Below are positions 7,838 to 17,832 of a stretch of DNA of 42,971 nucleotides, piece by piece; the first letter of the stretch is position 1, and each line of letters starts with the position of its first letter. Origin of the DNA: a bacterium. Its GTDB lineage: Bacteria > Pseudomonadota > Alphaproteobacteria > Sphingomonadales > Sphingomonadaceae. Where the stretch lies: positions 1 through 42,971 of the forward strand of contig JAVBXL010000189.1 of the NCBI GenBank assembly GCA_030824575.1, in the 5' to 3' direction. The notes beneath the pieces were generated by a model. That model searched no databases and had not been told where the DNA came from. It saw only the letters and a list, made by a program, of their open reading frames with translations. The position numbers and the translations under genes were made by a program.

Positions 7838-9124
7838 TCAGCGCTTGTCGACCCCGACATAATCGCGCTGCGTCGGGCCGGTGTAGAGCTGGCGCGGACG
7901 ACCGATCTTCTGCGCTGGGTCCGAAATCATTTCGTTCCACTGTGCCACCCAACCGACCGTGCGGGCGAGGGCGAAGAGCACGGTGAACATTTCGGTCGGG
8001 AAGCCGATCGCCGACAGGATTACGCCCGAATAGAAATCAACATTCGGGTACAGCTTCTTCTCGACGAAATAGGGATCGTTGAGCGCGATCTGCTCCAGTT
8101 CCTTGGCGACGTCGAAGACGGGATCGTTGACGCCCAGCTTCTCCAGCACGTCCTTCGCAGTCTTCTGCATCACGGTCGCGCGCGGATCGTAATTTTTGTA
8201 GACGCGATGGCCAAAGCCCATCAGGCGGAACGGATCGTCCTTGTTCTTGGCGCGGGCGATATATTCCGGGATGCGATCGACGGTGCCGATTTCGCGCAGC
8301 ATGTTGAGCGCAGCTTCGTTCGCGCCGCCATGCGCCGGGCCCCACAGGCAGGCGATGCCGGCCGCGATGCAGGCGAACGGGTTGGCGCCCGACGACCCGG
8401 CGAGACGCACGGTCGATGTCGATGCGTTCTGTTCATGGTCGGCATGGAGGATGAAAATCTTGTCCATCGCATCCACGATCACCGGATCGGGGATATAATC
8501 TTCCGCCGGGACCGAGAAGGTCATGCGCAGGAAATTGGCGGTGTAGGACAGGTCGTTGCGCGGATAGACGAAGGGCTGACCCACCGAATATTTATAGGCC
8601 ATGGCGGCAATCGTGGGCATCTTGGCGATCAGGCGATGGCTCGCGATGCGGCGCTGTTCCGGGTCGTTGATGTCGGTCGAGTCATGATAGAAGGCCGACA
8701 GGGCGCCGACGACGCCGACCATGATCGCCATCGGATGCGCATCGCGGCGGAAACCGCGGAAAAAGGCCGATAGCTGCTCATGCACCATCGTATGGCGCGT
8801 GATCGTAGTGGTGAAGTCTTCCAGTTCCTTTTGCGACGGCAATTCGCCGTTCAGCAGCAGGTAGCAGACTTCCATGAAGCTGGATTCTTCGGCCAACTGG
8901 CCGATCGGATAGCCGCGGTGGAGCAGGATGCCCGCGTCACCGTCGATATAGGTCAGGCCGGATTCGCAACTGGCGGTCGAGGTAAAGCCCGGATCATAGG
9001 TGAACATGCCGGTATTGGCGTAGAGCTTGCGCACGTCGATGACCTGCGGGCCGACCGTGCCGTCCATGACGGCATAGTCCTTGGTGTCTCCCCCGACGGT
9101 CAAAGTGGCATTGTTATCCGACAT
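7838..9124 (-). CDS. gltA: Citrate synthase (type II), 428 aa
   Basis: It condenses acetyl-CoA with oxaloacetate, the entry step of the TCA cycle. The sequence shows the type II family hallmarks: [27 protein letters not shown], the substrate-binding [27 protein letters not shown] and the NVDFYSG region holding the catalytic Asp. The length fits hexameric Gram-negative enzymes. A longer in-frame start at 9148 exists, but ATG 9124 is preferred because AAGGAG stands just upstream and the longer form would run into gltX. The 20-base gap after gltX suggests cotranscription. A strong hairpin follows the stop. Confidence 0.95.
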   Translation of the reverse strand: MSDNNATLTVGGDTKDYAVMDGTVGPQVIDVRKLYANTGMFTYDPGFTSTASCESGLTYIDGDAGILLHRGYPIGQLAEESSFMEVCYLLLNGELPSQKELEDFTTTITRHTMVHEQLSAFFRGFRRDAHPMAIMVGVVGALSAFYHDSTDINDPEQRRIASHRLIAKMPTIAAMAYKYSVGQPFVYPRNDLSYTANFLRMTFSVPAEDYIPDPVIVDAMDKIFILHADHEQNASTSTVRLAGSSGANPFACIAAGIACLWGPAHGGANEAALNMLREIGTVDRIPEYIARAKNKDDPFRLMGFGHRVYKNYDPRATVMQKTAKDVLEKLGVNDPVFDVAKELEQIALNDPYFVEKKLYPNVDFYSGVILSAIGFPTEMFTVLFALARTVGWVAQWNEMISDPAQKIGRPRQLYTGPTQRDYVGVDKR

Positions 9125-9144
9125 ATTGTTCTCCTTGAGTGCCA

Positions 9145-10587
9145 TCAACCGGCCGATGCGTGCCCAACATCGTTCAGTCGTTCCAAGCTCTCCTCTTTCC
9201 CCAAAAGGAAGAGGACATCGAAAATTCCCGGCGAGACGGTTCGACCGGTGAGCGCTGCGCGCAGCGGCTGCGCTACTTTGCCCAGTCCCAGACCGGCATC
9301 CTCTGCCACGCGGCGTATCACGTCTTCGATCGCTTCGACCGTCCAGAACTGAACGGGCTGGAGAGCGTCGGCTGTCTTCTTCAGCAGAGCGCGCGCGGAG
9401 TCGTCTAGCAGAGCGGATGCCTTCTCGTCAAAATCGAGCGGGCAATTTTTGAATAGAAATTCTGCGCCCTCGGCAATTTCATTAAGGTTTTTGGCGCGCG
9501 GCTTCAACGAAGCCATCGCCTGGGTCAAAATGTCCAACCCGTTTTCCGATAAAACCTTTCCAAGCCGCGCGGCGACGCGGGGCGCGACCAGGGCCGCGAG
9601 GCGCGCATCGTCGGCCTCGCGGAGATAATGGCCGTTCAGATTTTCCAGCTTCTTGATGTCGAAGCGCGAGGGCGAACGGCCGACGCCGCCGATATCGAAC
9701 AGGTCGATGGCGCGGGCGATCGATATGATCTCCTCATCGCCGTGGCCCCAGCCCAGACGCAGCAGATAGTTCAGCACCGCTTCGGGCAGCATCCCCATTT
9801 CGTCGCGATAGGCGTCCACGCCCAGCGCGCCGTGGCGCTTGGACAATTTCGCGCCGTCCGATCCGTGGATCAGGGGAATATGAGCGTAGATCGGCTCTTC
9901 CCACTGCATCGCCTTGATGATGCTGAGCTGGCGGAAGGCGTTGTTCAAATGATCGTCGCCACGGATGACATGGGTGACGCCCATGTCATGATCGTCAACC
10001 ACGACGGCCAGCATATAGGTGGGCGTGCCATCGGACCGCAGCAGAATCATGTCGTCCAGCTCGGCATTCTGCACAACGACGCGGCCCTGGACGGCGTCCT
10101 CGATCACGGTTTCGCCTGTCCGTGGCGCCTTTATGCGGATGACGAAGGGCGCGTCTGCGGGCTCATCTTCGGGCGCGCGGTCGCGCCAGCGGCCGTCATA
10201 GCGCATCGGCTGCTTGGCGGCGCGCTGCTGTTCGCGCAACTCGGACAGTTCTTCCGGCGTCGCATAGCAGCGATAGGCATGGCCCGCTTCCAGCAACTGG
10301 TTGGCGACCTCCGCATGGCGCGGGGTGCGGGCGAACTGGAAGACGGCCGGTTCATCGCCGCCCAGGCCCAGCCATTCCAGCCCGTCGAAGATCGCCGCAA
10401 CGGCCGCATCGGTCGAACGGGCGCGATCGGTATCTTCGATGCGCAGCAGGAACTTGCCGCCATGATGGCGCGCGAACAGCCAGTTGAACAGCGCGGTGCG
10501 AGCGCCGCCAATATGCAGGAACCCGGTTGGGGACGGGGCGAAACGGGTCACCACCGGCTTGTTCATTCCCGTTGCACTTGCCGTCAT
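9145..10587 (-). CDS. gltX: Glutamyl-tRNA synthetase, 480 aa
   Basis: It charges tRNA-Glu with glutamate. This is a class I synthetase with the HIGH-type motif in [20 protein letters not shown] near the N-terminus and the KMSKS-type loop AKLSKRHG. The anticodon-binding half ends in a normal C-terminus at VGHASAG. The frame is open upstream to 10656, but ATG 10587 has AGGGA close upstream and leaves a 27-base gap to the divergent comEC. ATG 10566, directly before [13 protein letters not shown], is a shorter alternative. It is followed after 20 bases by gltA on the same strand. Confidence 0.92.
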   Translation of the reverse strand: MTASATGMNKPVVTRFAPSPTGFLHIGGARTALFNWLFARHHGGKFLLRIEDTDRARSTDAAVAAIFDGLEWLGLGGDEPAVFQFARTPRHAEVANQLLEAGHAYRCYATPEELSELREQQRAAKQPMRYDGRWRDRAPEDEPADAPFVIRIKAPRTGETVIEDAVQGRVVVQNAELDDMILLRSDGTPTYMLAVVVDDHDMGVTHVIRGDDHLNNAFRQLSIIKAMQWEEPIYAHIPLIHGSDGAKLSKRHGALGVDAYRDEMGMLPEAVLNYLLRLGWGHGDEEIISIARAIDLFDIGGVGRSPSRFDIKKLENLNGHYLREADDARLAALVAPRVAARLGKVLSENGLDILTQAMASLKPRAKNLNEIAEGAEFLFKNCPLDFDEKASALLDDSARALLKKTADALQPVQFWTVEAIEDVIRRVAEDAGLGLGKVAQPLRAALTGRTVSPGIFDVLFLLGKEESLERLNDVGHASAG

Positions 10588-10614
10588 ATTCCCTGACATT
10601 CGCCTAGCTGACCC

Positions 10615-12804
10615 ATGGATGCTGCGCCCCCTAGCATGGCTTTTGAGCCACGACAAACCTCCCTTGGTGCGAAGCCGGCGGCATTGGCGCGGGCGGGGCT
10701 GGAGCGACTCGAAAGCTGGCTGGAGTGCGAGCGCGAACAGATCGGCTTATGGGTGCCGATCGGGCTGGGTGGCGGGATTGCCGCCTGGTTCATCCTGCCC
10801 CATGCCATGGCGTGGCTGGCCTTTTGTTGCGGCGCACTGGCGATGGCCTGCATCGGGACGATGCTGCCGGTGGGCGGGCGGTTGCGGCGGCTGTTCGTGG
10901 CGGGTGCTATTCTGGCGTGCATGGGGTGCCTGCTCGTCTGGGGGAAGGCGATGCTGTGGGGTCAGCCGCCGCTGGCCCGGGCAACCTTCGTGCAGTTGAC
11001 CGGCGATGTGACGGGCGTGCGTCCCATTCCGGCACAGGCGATGGTGCGCGTCATGCTGCGTCCGGTCGACGCGCCCGATCTGCCCGCCGTCGTGCGGGTG
11101 AATATGGCCGATGCCGATGTGCCGTCAGGGCTGGGCGAGGGCGCGCGGCTGCGGTTTCGCGTGCGCTTGATGCCGCCTGCGCCGCCGAGCGTGCCGAGCG
11201 GCTATGATTTTGCGGCCCGCGCCTATTTCCAGGGCATCGGGGCGACGGGCAAGGCGTTGAAGCCCGTCGAGATAGTGATCCCCTCCGCCGCCGCGCCACC
11301 GCTGCGGGCGCGGCTGTTCGACCATATATTGGAACGGGTCGATGGCCCGGCCGAAGGGATCGCCGCTGCGCTGGCGACCGGGGACCAGGGCGCGATCCCC
11401 GAAGCCGATGCGGAAGCGATGCGGCGCAGCGGGCTAGCGCATCTTTTGTCGATCAGCGGGTTGCATGTGACGGCGCTGATCGGGGCGGTCATTTTCCTGC
11501 TGATGCGGGTGATGGCCTTGAGCCAGCGGGCAGCGCTAGGCTGGCCGCTAATGCTGATCGCGGCGGCTGGCGGGGCGCTGGCGGGGATCGGCTATACGCT
11601 GCTGACCGGGGCGGAGGTGCCGACGGTGCGGTCCTGCGTCGCCGCCTTGCTGGTGCTTGGCGGGCTGGCGATGGGGCGCGACGCGGTGACATTGCGGCTT
11701 GTGGCGACCGGGGCGCTGGTGGTGCTGGTGATGTGGCCGGAAGCGCTGGCAGGACCGAGTTTTCAGATGAGTTTCGCTGCGGTGACAGCGCTGGTGGCGC
11801 TGGCCGAACATCCGCGCTTTCGCAGCTTTGCCGCCGCGCGGGACGAGGGGGTGGTGCGCAAGGCGGGTCGGTTGCTGGCGGTTACGCTGGCGACCGGCAT
11901 AGCCGTCGAACTGGTGCTGATGCCGATCGCGCTATTCCATTTTCACAAGGCGGGCCTGCTGGGCGCCTTCGCCAATCTGATCGCGATCCCGCTGACCACC
12001 TTCGTCGTCATGCCGCTGGAGGCGCTGGCGCTGGTGCTGGATGTAGTGGGGTTGGGCGCGCCCTTCTGGTGGTTGACGCAGCAGGCGCTGAACCTGTTGC
12101 TGTTACTGGCTCACGGCGTTGCGGCGAGTCCGATGGCGACATTACTCGCGCCGACCATGGGCACGGGGCTGTTCGGCATAACCGTTATCGGGCTGCTTTG
12201 GTGCCTGTTGTGGCGGACGGGATGGCGATGGTTGGGGATCGCGCCGGTGCTGATCGGTGTGGCGGTCACATTTGCGGCATCGCCGCCCGACATATTGATT
12301 ACCGGCGACGGGCGACATGTCGCCGTGAGAAAGGGCAAAGGCATGGCGATATTGCGCGATCGGGCGGGGGACTATGTGCGCGACGTGTTGTCGGAGAGTG
12401 CAGGCTATGACGGCGAACTGGCAGCGATCGCAGCATTGCCGGAGGCGCGCTGTTCGCAGGATCTGTGCGCCGTAAGGATGAAGGATGGCAATGGCCGCAA
12501 CTGGCGGCTTCTCTTTACTCGCAGCAATGTGCTGATTGATCGGTCGAGCTTCGCGCGCGATTGCGCGGCGGCGGACATCGTCGTCAGCGATCGGGGGTTG
12601 CCGCGCTGGTGCCGGCCGCGCTGGATGAGGGTCGACCGCCGGCTGCTCGCGCGTACCGGCGGCCTGTCCATCATCCTGGCGAAGGGCGAAGTATACACCG
12701 TCCATCGGGCGGGTGACGCACATCCCTGGATCGCCCGCCCAACCCGCCGCGCATGGCGGGGCCAGCCTGAATCATTTAGGCCTCTATCACGACCTCAATT
12801 ATAG
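10615..12804 (+). CDS. comEC: ComEC/Rec2-family DNA uptake channel, 729 aa
   Basis: This inner-membrane protein imports single-stranded DNA during natural transformation in known members. There is an N-terminal helix pair (~45-115), then an OB-like DUF4131 region with [16 protein letters not shown]. The competence domain follows with [16 protein letters not shown] (~280-295) and about nine further hydrophobic segments up to ~555. The C-terminal ~170 residues ([15 protein letters not shown] onward) replace the metallo-beta-lactamase domain of longer ComEC proteins, and I see no HxHxDH motif. This shorter form is common in alphaproteobacteria. No Shine-Dalgarno is obvious at ATG 10615 or at the alternative ATG 10637. 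Its end overlaps lexA tail to tail by 10 bp. I see no other competence genes here apart from the prepilin peptidase of the secretion operon. Confidence 0.88.
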   Translation: MDAAPPSMAFEPRQTSLGAKPAALARAGLERLESWLECEREQIGLWVPIGLGGGIAAWFILPHAMAWLAFCCGALAMACIGTMLPVGGRLRRLFVAGAILACMGCLLVWGKAMLWGQPPLARATFVQLTGDVTGVRPIPAQAMVRVMLRPVDAPDLPAVVRVNMADADVPSGLGEGARLRFRVRLMPPAPPSVPSGYDFAARAYFQGIGATGKALKPVEIVIPSAAAPPLRARLFDHILERVDGPAEGIAAALATGDQGAIPEADAEAMRRSGLAHLLSISGLHVTALIGAVIFLLMRVMALSQRAALGWPLMLIAAAGGALAGIGYTLLTGAEVPTVRSCVAALLVLGGLAMGRDAVTLRLVATGALVVLVMWPEALAGPSFQMSFAAVTALVALAEHPRFRSFAAARDEGVVRKAGRLLAVTLATGIAVELVLMPIALFHFHKAGLLGAFANLIAIPLTTFVVMPLEALALVLDVVGLGAPFWWLTQQALNLLLLLAHGVAASPMATLLAPTMGTGLFGITVIGLLWCLLWRTGWRWLGIAPVLIGVAVTFAASPPDILITGDGRHVAVRKGKGMAILRDRAGDYVRDVLSESAGYDGELAAIAALPEARCSQDLCAVRMKDGNGRNWRLLFTRSNVLIDRSSFARDCAAADIVVSDRGLPRWCRPRWMRVDRRLLARTGGLSIILAKGEVYTVHRAGDAHPWIARPTRRAWRGQPESFRPLSRPQL

Positions 12805-13469
12805 CGGCGCAGCAGCCCCGCCAGCTTGCCCTGGATACGGACCTGGCGCGGGTCGTAGATTTGCGGCTCATAGGCAGGGTTGGCTGGGTCCAGCCGGACG
12901 CGGCTGCCTTCGCGGCGGAAATATTTCAGCGTCGCTTCCGCTTCGTCGATCAGCGCCACGACGATCTGGCCTTCACGGGCGACGTCGGTGCGTTGAATCA
13001 GGGCGAAGTCGCCGTCGAGGATGCCGGCCTCCATCATCGAATCGCCCGATACTTCCAGTGCATAATGATCGCCCGCACCGAGCAGCGCGGCGGGGACGGA
13101 CAGCATCGCTTGCCCCTCCATCGCCTCGATCGGCACGCCAGCCGCGATCCGGCCGTGCATCGGGATTTCAATCACATCGTTGGCGGCGATGACCAAAGCC
13201 GGGGCGGGGGCCTTGGGCTTGAGGGCGATCACAGGGGCGGGCGCGCGATGCATCGCATCGGGCAGCTTCAGCACCTCCAGCGCGCGGGCGCGATTGGGCA
13301 GGCGGCGGATGAAGCCGCGCTCCTCCAGTGCGTTGATAAGGCGATGGATGCCGGACTTGGACCGCAGGTCCAGTGCATCCTTCATTTCCTCGAACGAGGG
13401 CGACACGCCGCCTTCGTCCAATCGGGTCTGAATGAAGCTTAGCAATTCCTGCTGCTTGGGCGTCAACAT
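12795..13469 (-). CDS. lexA: LexA SOS repressor, 224 aa
   Basis: It represses DNA-damage genes and self-cleaves with RecA-ssDNA. The N-terminal winged helix begins [17 protein letters not shown] and has the recognition region [19 protein letters not shown]. The Ala-Gly cleavage site is in [11 protein letters not shown]. The catalytic Ser is in [15 protein letters not shown] and the Lys is in [11 protein letters not shown] linker rich in Ala and Pro lies between the domains. ATG 13469 is chosen because GGAGG precedes it; the open frame to 13526 would cover its own operator. It lies downstream of moeA on the same strand but has its own promoter with an SOS box, so it should be autoregulated. 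Confidence 0.95.
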   Translation of the reverse strand: MLTPKQQELLSFIQTRLDEGGVSPSFEEMKDALDLRSKSGIHRLINALEERGFIRRLPNRARALEVLKLPDAMHRAPAPVIALKPKAPAPALVIAANDVIEIPMHGRIAAGVPIEAMEGQAMLSVPAALLGAGDHYALEVSGDSMMEAGILDGDFALIQRTDVAREGQIVVALIDEAEATLKYFRREGSRVRLDPANPAYEPQIYDPRQVRIQGKLAGLLRRYN

Positions 13470-13483
13470 TGCGGTCCTCCGTG

Positions 13484-13498
13484 GAACGTATGAGGAAC
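13484..13498 (-). promoter_or_regulatory. Alphaproteobacterial SOS box (LexA operator)
   Basis: GAAC-N7-GAAC on the + strand, equal to GTTC-N7-GTTC toward lexA, is an exact match to the direct-repeat LexA site of alphaproteobacteria. It lies 15 bases upstream of the lexA start. Confidence 0.85.
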
Positions 13499-13538
13499 GC
13501 ATAGGAAACAGATGAAGGTTAGTCAAGCACCGAACATG

Positions 13539-14720
13539 TCAGGGCAGCGGGAGAATCACAACCCGATCGCCCGGCGCTGCCGGCGGCGATCCGGCCGGGC
13601 GCAGGATCAGGCAGTCGGCCTTCGCCATGGCGGCGGTGGCGGCGCTGTCCTGCGACGTGACCGATACGATGCCGTCCGGCCCACGCCAGGCGCGCAGATA
13701 ATCGTCGCGATCGCCGGTGGCAGGCAGCGGCGCGGCGAGCGGCGCGTCGCTCATGGGCGGGAGCGGATTACGCGCGCCGCACAGATGGCGGACTAGCGGC
13801 AGCAGGAACAGCGTGGCCGTGACGAAGGCTGAGACGGGATTGCCCGGCAGGCCCAGGAACAGCGTATCGGCGATTCGCCCCGCCATCAGCGGCTTGCCCG
13901 GCCGCATTTTGATCTTCCAGAAATCGAGCGTGCCGCCCGCTTTAACGAAGGCGGGGCGGACCAGGTCATGGTCGCCGACGGAGGCACCGCCGGTCGACAC
14001 GATGATGTCGGCCGTCCGCGCCCGTTCGATCGCGGCCACCATGGCGTCCAGATCGTCCGGCACGATGCCGAGGTCGATGACGTCGCAAGGCAGGGCGGCG
14101 AGTAGCGCGGCGAGCATCGGCGCGTTCGAGGACGGCAGGAAACCCGGCGGCGTCGGCGCGCCGGGCGGCACCAGTTCGTTGCCGGTGGAAAGCAGCGCGA
14201 CTGTCGGCCGCCCGCCGACCGGCACGACGCCATGGCCGCCCAGCACGGCGAGCGCGATCTGGGCGGGGCCGAGGCGGCTGCCCGCCTCCAGCAACAGGCT
14301 GTCCTGCGCGAAGTCGGAGGCGGCGGTGCGGACATGGCGCCCGGCGGGTAGGGGATCGGCGCTGGCGGTCAGCCGGTCGCCATCACGGGTCGCATTTTCC
14401 TGTATCAATATGGCGTCCGCGCCCGGTGGCAGCGGTGCGCCGGTGAAGATACGGCTCGCGTCGCCCGGTGCCAGGGCGGGAAGGCCCGCCGAACCGGCTG
14501 CGCTTTCGCCAGTCACGCGCCAAGGGCCGGGCGCTTCGGCCGCGCGCACGGCATAGCCGTCCATCGCCGACAGGTCGGCCCAAGGCTGATTGCGCAGCGC
14601 CGTCAGATCCCGCGCCAGCCAGCTACCGGCGGCGGCTGTGATCGGCACTGTTTCGGTCGCCAGCCTGCCGGCGAGCGCCAAAAGGCGCGCTTGCGCATCG
14701 GCGACCGGCAGCAGGCTCAT
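13539..14720 (-). CDS. moeA: Molybdopterin molybdotransferase MoeA, 393 aa
   Basis: It inserts molybdate into adenylylated molybdopterin to complete the molybdenum cofactor. Recognisable parts are [11 protein letters not shown] near the N-terminus, [15 protein letters not shown], then STGNELV and the core [21 protein letters not shown] and [10 protein letters not shown] follow, and the C-terminal domain contains [12 protein letters not shown] 14720 overlaps the moaC stop as ATGA, so translation is coupled to moaC; the upstream TTG is less likely. It is the last gene of the trpD-trpC-moaC-moeA overlap series. lexA follows after about 70 bases with its own operator. Confidence 0.94.
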   Translation of the reverse strand: MSLLPVADAQARLLALAGRLATETVPITAAAGSWLARDLTALRNQPWADLSAMDGYAVRAAEAPGPWRVTGESAAGSAGLPALAPGDASRIFTGAPLPPGADAILIQENATRDGDRLTASADPLPAGRHVRTAASDFAQDSLLLEAGSRLGPAQIALAVLGGHGVVPVGGRPTVALLSTGNELVPPGAPTPPGFLPSSNAPMLAALLAALPCDVIDLGIVPDDLDAMVAAIERARTADIIVSTGGASVGDHDLVRPAFVKAGGTLDFWKIKMRPGKPLMAGRIADTLFLGLPGNPVSAFVTATLFLLPLVRHLCGARNPLPPMSDAPLAAPLPATGDRDDYLRAWRGPDGIVSVTSQDSAATAAMAKADCLILRPAGSPPAAPGDRVVILPLP

Positions 14721-15190
14721 GGCGCGCGATGCCAATCGCCTGATTTGCCGCCGGTCTTGGCGATCAGACCGATGCCGCCGATGATCATCGCCTTATCCAG
14801 CGCCTTGGCCATGTCATAGATGGTGAGGAGCGCGACGGAGGCCGCGGTCAGGGCTTCCATTTCCACCCCGGTCTGGCCGGCGGTGCGGGCAGTCGCGGTG
14901 ACGGTGACGCCGCGGTCGTCTAGGTCGAAATCCACGGTCACGGCGCTGAGCGCGATCGGGTGGCAGAGCGGGATCAGGTCAGCGGTCTTCTTCGCCGCCA
15001 TGATGCCCGCCACTCGCGCCACGGCCAGTACGTCGCCCTTCTTGACCAATCCTTCGGCGATCGCCCTCGCCGCCTCGGCACTCATGTCGATCCGGCCGGA
15101 GGCTATGGCCTCACGCGCGGTCACCGCCTTGGCCGAGACATCGACCATCCGGGCCGCGCCGTCCTCGTCCAGATGGGTGAGGCCGCTCAT
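14717..15190 (-). CDS. moaC: Cyclic pyranopterin monophosphate synthase MoaC, 157 aa
   Basis: It converts the MoaA product into cyclic pyranopterin monophosphate, the first stable intermediate of molybdopterin synthesis. The sequence has the family motifs [51 protein letters not shown] and a C-terminal GGKSGDW. The length is standard. It overlaps trpC upstream and moeA downstream by four bases each (ATGA), so both cofactor genes are translated in series with the tryptophan genes. No moaA is present in the window. Confidence 0.95.
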   Translation of the reverse strand: MSGLTHLDEDGAARMVDVSAKAVTAREAIASGRIDMSAEAARAIAEGLVKKGDVLAVARVAGIMAAKKTADLIPLCHPIALSAVTVDFDLDDRGVTVTATARTAGQTGVEMEALTAASVALLTIYDMAKALDKAMIIGGIGLIAKTGGKSGDWHRAP

Positions 15191-15978
15191 GCGCCCGTCA
15201 GCAGATTGTGCGTCGCCGCCTCGACATCGGCCTGGCGCATCAGCGTTTCGCCGACCAGGAAGCAGCGCACGCCATGATCCGCCATGGCGACCAGATCGGC
15301 ATGCCCGGTCAGGCCGCTTTCGGCGACGAACGTGTAGCCTTCGGGCGCCTTGCCCACCAGTTCGTAGGTGCGGGCGAAATCGACGCTGAAATCCCGCAGG
15401 TCGCGGTTGTTGACGCCGATCAGGCGCGAGCGCAGCTTCAGCGCGCGCTCCAGTTCCGCCTCGTCATGCACTTCGATCAGGGCGTCCATGCCCAGGCCCA
15501 GCGCCGCGTCCTCGATCTCCTGCATCTGGCCGTCGTCCAGCGCGGCGACGATGATAAGGATGGCGTCCGCGCCAAGCGAGCGGCTTTCCAGCACCTGCCA
15601 GGGATCGACCAGGAAATCCTTGCGCAGCACGGGGATCGCGCAGGCCGACCGAGCAGCCATCAGATAATCGTCATGTCCCTGGAAATAGGGTTCGTCGGTC
15701 AGCACGGAGAGGCAGGCGGCGCCACCGGCCGCATAAGCGACGGCATGAGCGGGCGGATCGAAGTCGGCGCGGATCAGCCCCTTGGACGGGCTGGCCTTCT
15801 TGATCTCCGCGATCAGGCCGAAGCCCGACCGCGCGGCGTTGTCCAACGCCTGACGGAAACCGCGCGGCGGCGTTTGCTCGCTGGCGCGGGCGTGCAGCGC
15901 CGAGACAGTGGTCGCAGCGCGGCGGCGGGCGACATCCTCGCGTTTGAAATCGCAGATTTCGATCAGTTTGTTGGTCAT
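15187..15978 (-). CDS. trpC: Indole-3-glycerol phosphate synthase, 263 aa
   Basis: It closes the indole ring in tryptophan synthesis. This is a TIM barrel with the N-terminal [12 protein letters not shown], the phosphate/catalytic [47 protein letters not shown] and the final HNLL segment. It is a single-function enzyme; no TrpF domain is fused. ATG 15978 overlaps the trpD stop (ATGA) and is preferred over the longer frame at 15996. The moaC start overlaps its stop in turn. Confidence 0.96.
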   Translation of the reverse strand: MTNKLIEICDFKREDVARRRAATTVSALHARASEQTPPRGFRQALDNAARSGFGLIAEIKKASPSKGLIRADFDPPAHAVAYAAGGAACLSVLTDEPYFQGHDDYLMAARSACAIPVLRKDFLVDPWQVLESRSLGADAILIIVAALDDGQMQEIEDAALGLGMDALIEVHDEAELERALKLRSRLIGVNNRDLRDFSVDFARTYELVGKAPEGYTFVAESGLTGHADLVAMADHGVRCFLVGETLMRQADVEAATHNLLTGA

Positions 15979-16967
15979 TGATAGGCAATCCAGCAATTGA
16001 GGAGCGCGTTGGCAAGGCCGCGGTCGATGGTTTCGGCGGCTTCTTCCACGCCTTCGCGCAGATTGGGAACGGCGTCCGCGACGACAAGGGCGGCGGCGGC
16101 GTTAAGCAGCACGGCGTCGCGATAGGCGCCCGGTTCGCCTTGCAGCAGAGCGCGGAGCGCCGCGGCGTTATGGGCCGCGTCACCGCCGCGGATCGCCTCG
16201 ACCGGCTGGGTCGAGAGGCCCAGTTCGGCGGCGGTCAGGCGGTGCATCGCGACCAGCGCGTTGCCCTTCACCTCCGCCATGTCATTGCCGCCTGCCAGGG
16301 AAAGTTCGTCCAGCCCTTCGTCGCCGGAAATAATCATGGCATGGTCGACGCCGAGGTCCGCGAGCGCCTGCGCATAGATGGGGACATAGGCGGGGCGGGC
16401 GATGCCGACGAGCTGGCGGCGGACCCCCGCCGGATTGGCGAGCGGTCCCATCAGGTTGAAGATGGTGCGTTCGCCGATCGCCTTGCGGATCGGGCCGAGC
16501 CGCTTGAGCGCGGGATGGTAATTCTGGGCGAAGAGAAAGCAGATGCCAAGGTCGGCCAGCGTCGCTTCGGCGGTCGCGGCAGCCCTGTCTAGATCGAGGC
16601 CCAGCGCCTCAAGCGTGTCGGCCGCGCCCGCCTTTGACGAGGCGGCGCGATTGCCATGTTTGGCGACGGGCACGCCTGCCGCTGCGACAACGAGCGAGAC
16701 AGCTGTGGAGACATTCAGGGTATGATGGCCATCGCCCCCGGTGCCGCAGACGTCGATCGCGCCGTCCGGCGCGCTGACCGACAGCATGCGGGAACGCATG
16801 GCGCGGGCGGCGGCGGCGATCTCCACCGCGGTTTCGCCGCGGCGGGCCATGGTGACGAGAAAGGCGGCGATGTCCGCTTGCGCCAGATCGGCGTCGAACA
16901 GCAAGTCGAAGGCCTGGGCTGCGGCGTCGGGGCCGAGCGGCGCGGAAGGATCGGGCAGGCGGGTCAT
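15975..16967 (-). CDS. trpD: Anthranilate phosphoribosyltransferase, 330 aa
   Basis: It transfers phosphoribose from PRPP to anthranilate. The PRPP-binding loop [15 protein letters not shown], the [15 protein letters not shown] anthranilate site and the [15 protein letters not shown] segment are all present, and the length is normal. The stop overlaps the trpC start. Upstream, 135 bases separate it from trpG. This gap contains no gene that I can see. It has two close copies of GCGAATA in an AT-rich patch (about 17068-17090) that could be a secondary promoter or a regulatory site. Confidence 0.95.
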   Translation of the reverse strand: MTRLPDPSAPLGPDAAAQAFDLLFDADLAQADIAAFLVTMARRGETAVEIAAAARAMRSRMLSVSAPDGAIDVCGTGGDGHHTLNVSTAVSLVVAAAGVPVAKHGNRAASSKAGAADTLEALGLDLDRAAATAEATLADLGICFLFAQNYHPALKRLGPIRKAIGERTIFNLMGPLANPAGVRRQLVGIARPAYVPIYAQALADLGVDHAMIISGDEGLDELSLAGGNDMAEVKGNALVAMHRLTAAELGLSTQPVEAIRGGDAAHNAAALRALLQGEPGAYRDAVLLNAAAALVVADAVPNLREGVEEAAETIDRGLANALLNCWIAYQ

Positions 16968-17102
16968 GGCCCCTGCCTTAGTCGGCGGCGGGCGGGAGAG
17001 TCGAGGGGGCGTTAGCGCTTGTGGGCGCAGTTTTCCCTCGGCCGTGAAATTCCGTTTCCTATTCGCGCAATATTCGCAAAGCGACCGAGCGAAAGGCCAT
17101 TG

Positions 17103-17693
17103 TCAGGCCGTTTCGCGATCCCGCACGGGGATACCGGCGATCTCCATGAAGTTGGCCAGCATGTCATGGCCATGTTCGGTGGCGATGCTTTCGGGATGGA
17201 ATTGCACCGAATGAATCGGCAGGGTCGCATGGCGGAAGCCCATGACCGATCCGTCCTCGCTGGTGGCGTTCACTATGAGGCTGTCTGGGATATCCTCGAC
17301 GATCAGCGAGTGATAGCGGGTCGCGGTGAAGGGGGAGGGCAGGCCCTTAAAAAGCCCGGTGCCATCATGGGTGACCGGCGACGTCTTGCCGTGCATCAGG
17401 CCGCCCCGCACGACCTTGCCGCCGAAATGCTGGCCGATCGCCTGATGGCCCAGGCACACGCCCAGCAACGGCGCGCCCGCATCGGCGCAGGCGGCGACGA
17501 GGTCCAGGCTGACGCCCGCCTCATTGGGGGTGCAGGGACCGGGCGACAGCAGGAACGCCTTCGCGCCGCTGGACAGGGCCTGGCCCGCCGAAATGGCGTC
17601 GTTGCGGACGACCTCCACCTGCGCGCCCAGTTCCATCAGATAATGGACCAGGTTCCAGGTGAAGCTGTCATAATTGTCGATGACGAGGATCAT
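17103..17693 (-). CDS. trpG: Anthranilate synthase glutamine amidotransferase subunit (TrpG/PabA), 196 aa
   Basis: It supplies ammonia from glutamine for anthranilate synthesis and may also serve p-aminobenzoate. This is a class I glutamine amidotransferase: [16 protein letters not shown], the oxyanion segment LLSPGPCTP, nucleophile Cys in [11 protein letters not shown], and His/Glu in VQFHPESI. The frame is open upstream for 75 codons, but the family always begins at [11 protein letters not shown], so ATG 17693 is the start. Its likely ribosome site, AAGG at 17703-17706, overlaps the stop codon of a short upstream ORF with tandem Trp codons and can be base-paired. trpE, the usual partner, does not stand next to it. 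Confidence 0.95.
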   Translation of the reverse strand: MILVIDNYDSFTWNLVHYLMELGAQVEVVRNDAISAGQALSSGAKAFLLSPGPCTPNEAGVSLDLVAACADAGAPLLGVCLGHQAIGQHFGGKVVRGGLMHGKTSPVTHDGTGLFKGLPSPFTATRYHSLIVEDIPDSLIVNATSEDGSVMGFRHATLPIHSVQFHPESIATEHGHDMLANFMEIAGIPVRDRETA

Positions 17694-17699
17694 GGGACA

Positions 17700-17747
17700 G
17701 AGCCTTAGCGCGGGATACGCGCCGGGGGAAGTGGGGAGCGAAGGCTC
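17700..17747 (-). promoter_or_regulatory. Candidate translational attenuator of trpG
   Basis: In the trpG leader RNA, GAGCCTT (17741-17747) is exactly complementary to AAGGCTC (17700-17706), which contains the trpG Shine-Dalgarno. A nested 5-bp hairpin GCGCG/CGCGC (17708-17722) brings the arms together. The 5' arm starts five bases after the tandem Trp codons, so a ribosome stalled there would cover it and free the Shine-Dalgarno. There is no T run, so the control would act on translation and not by termination. Confidence 0.4.
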
Positions 17748-17809
17748 GCATTCCACCAGAGGCGGTCGATCCGATCCTGCGCCGATGCGCATCCCGCTTG
17801 AAAAACCAT
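17705..17809 (-). CDS. Putative trp leader peptide with tandem Trp codons, 34 aa
   Basis: A 34-codon ORF starts at ATG 17809 and ends with TAA at 17705-17707, immediately before trpG. Residues 18 and 19 are both Trp (TGG TGG at 17753-17758), while Trp is a rare residue overall. The stop codon overlaps the AAGG that serves trpG. Trp-rich leader peptides precede trp genes in many proteobacteria, including the trpE(G) leader of Rhizobiales, so a regulatory role is plausible. Against it, the ribosome site is weak (AAGCGG directly before the ATG), there are only two Trp codons, and no promoter on this strand is clear because the tmRNA promoter occupies the same DNA. It is treated as a candidate only. 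Confidence 0.45.
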   Translation of the reverse strand: MVFQAGCASAQDRIDRLWWNASLRSPLPPARIPR

Positions 17810-17826
17810 CCGCTTGGGGCCATATG
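17798..17826 (+). promoter_or_regulatory. Likely tmRNA promoter
   Basis: TTGAAA (17798-17803), a 17-base spacer and CATATG (17821-17826) lie a few bases before the GC hairpin that opens the tmRNA. The -35 is near consensus and the -10 is weak (3 of 6). A perfect TATAAT at 17869-17874 lies inside the transcript and has no -35 at the right distance. Confidence 0.45.
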
Positions 17827-17832
17827 GGTCGT

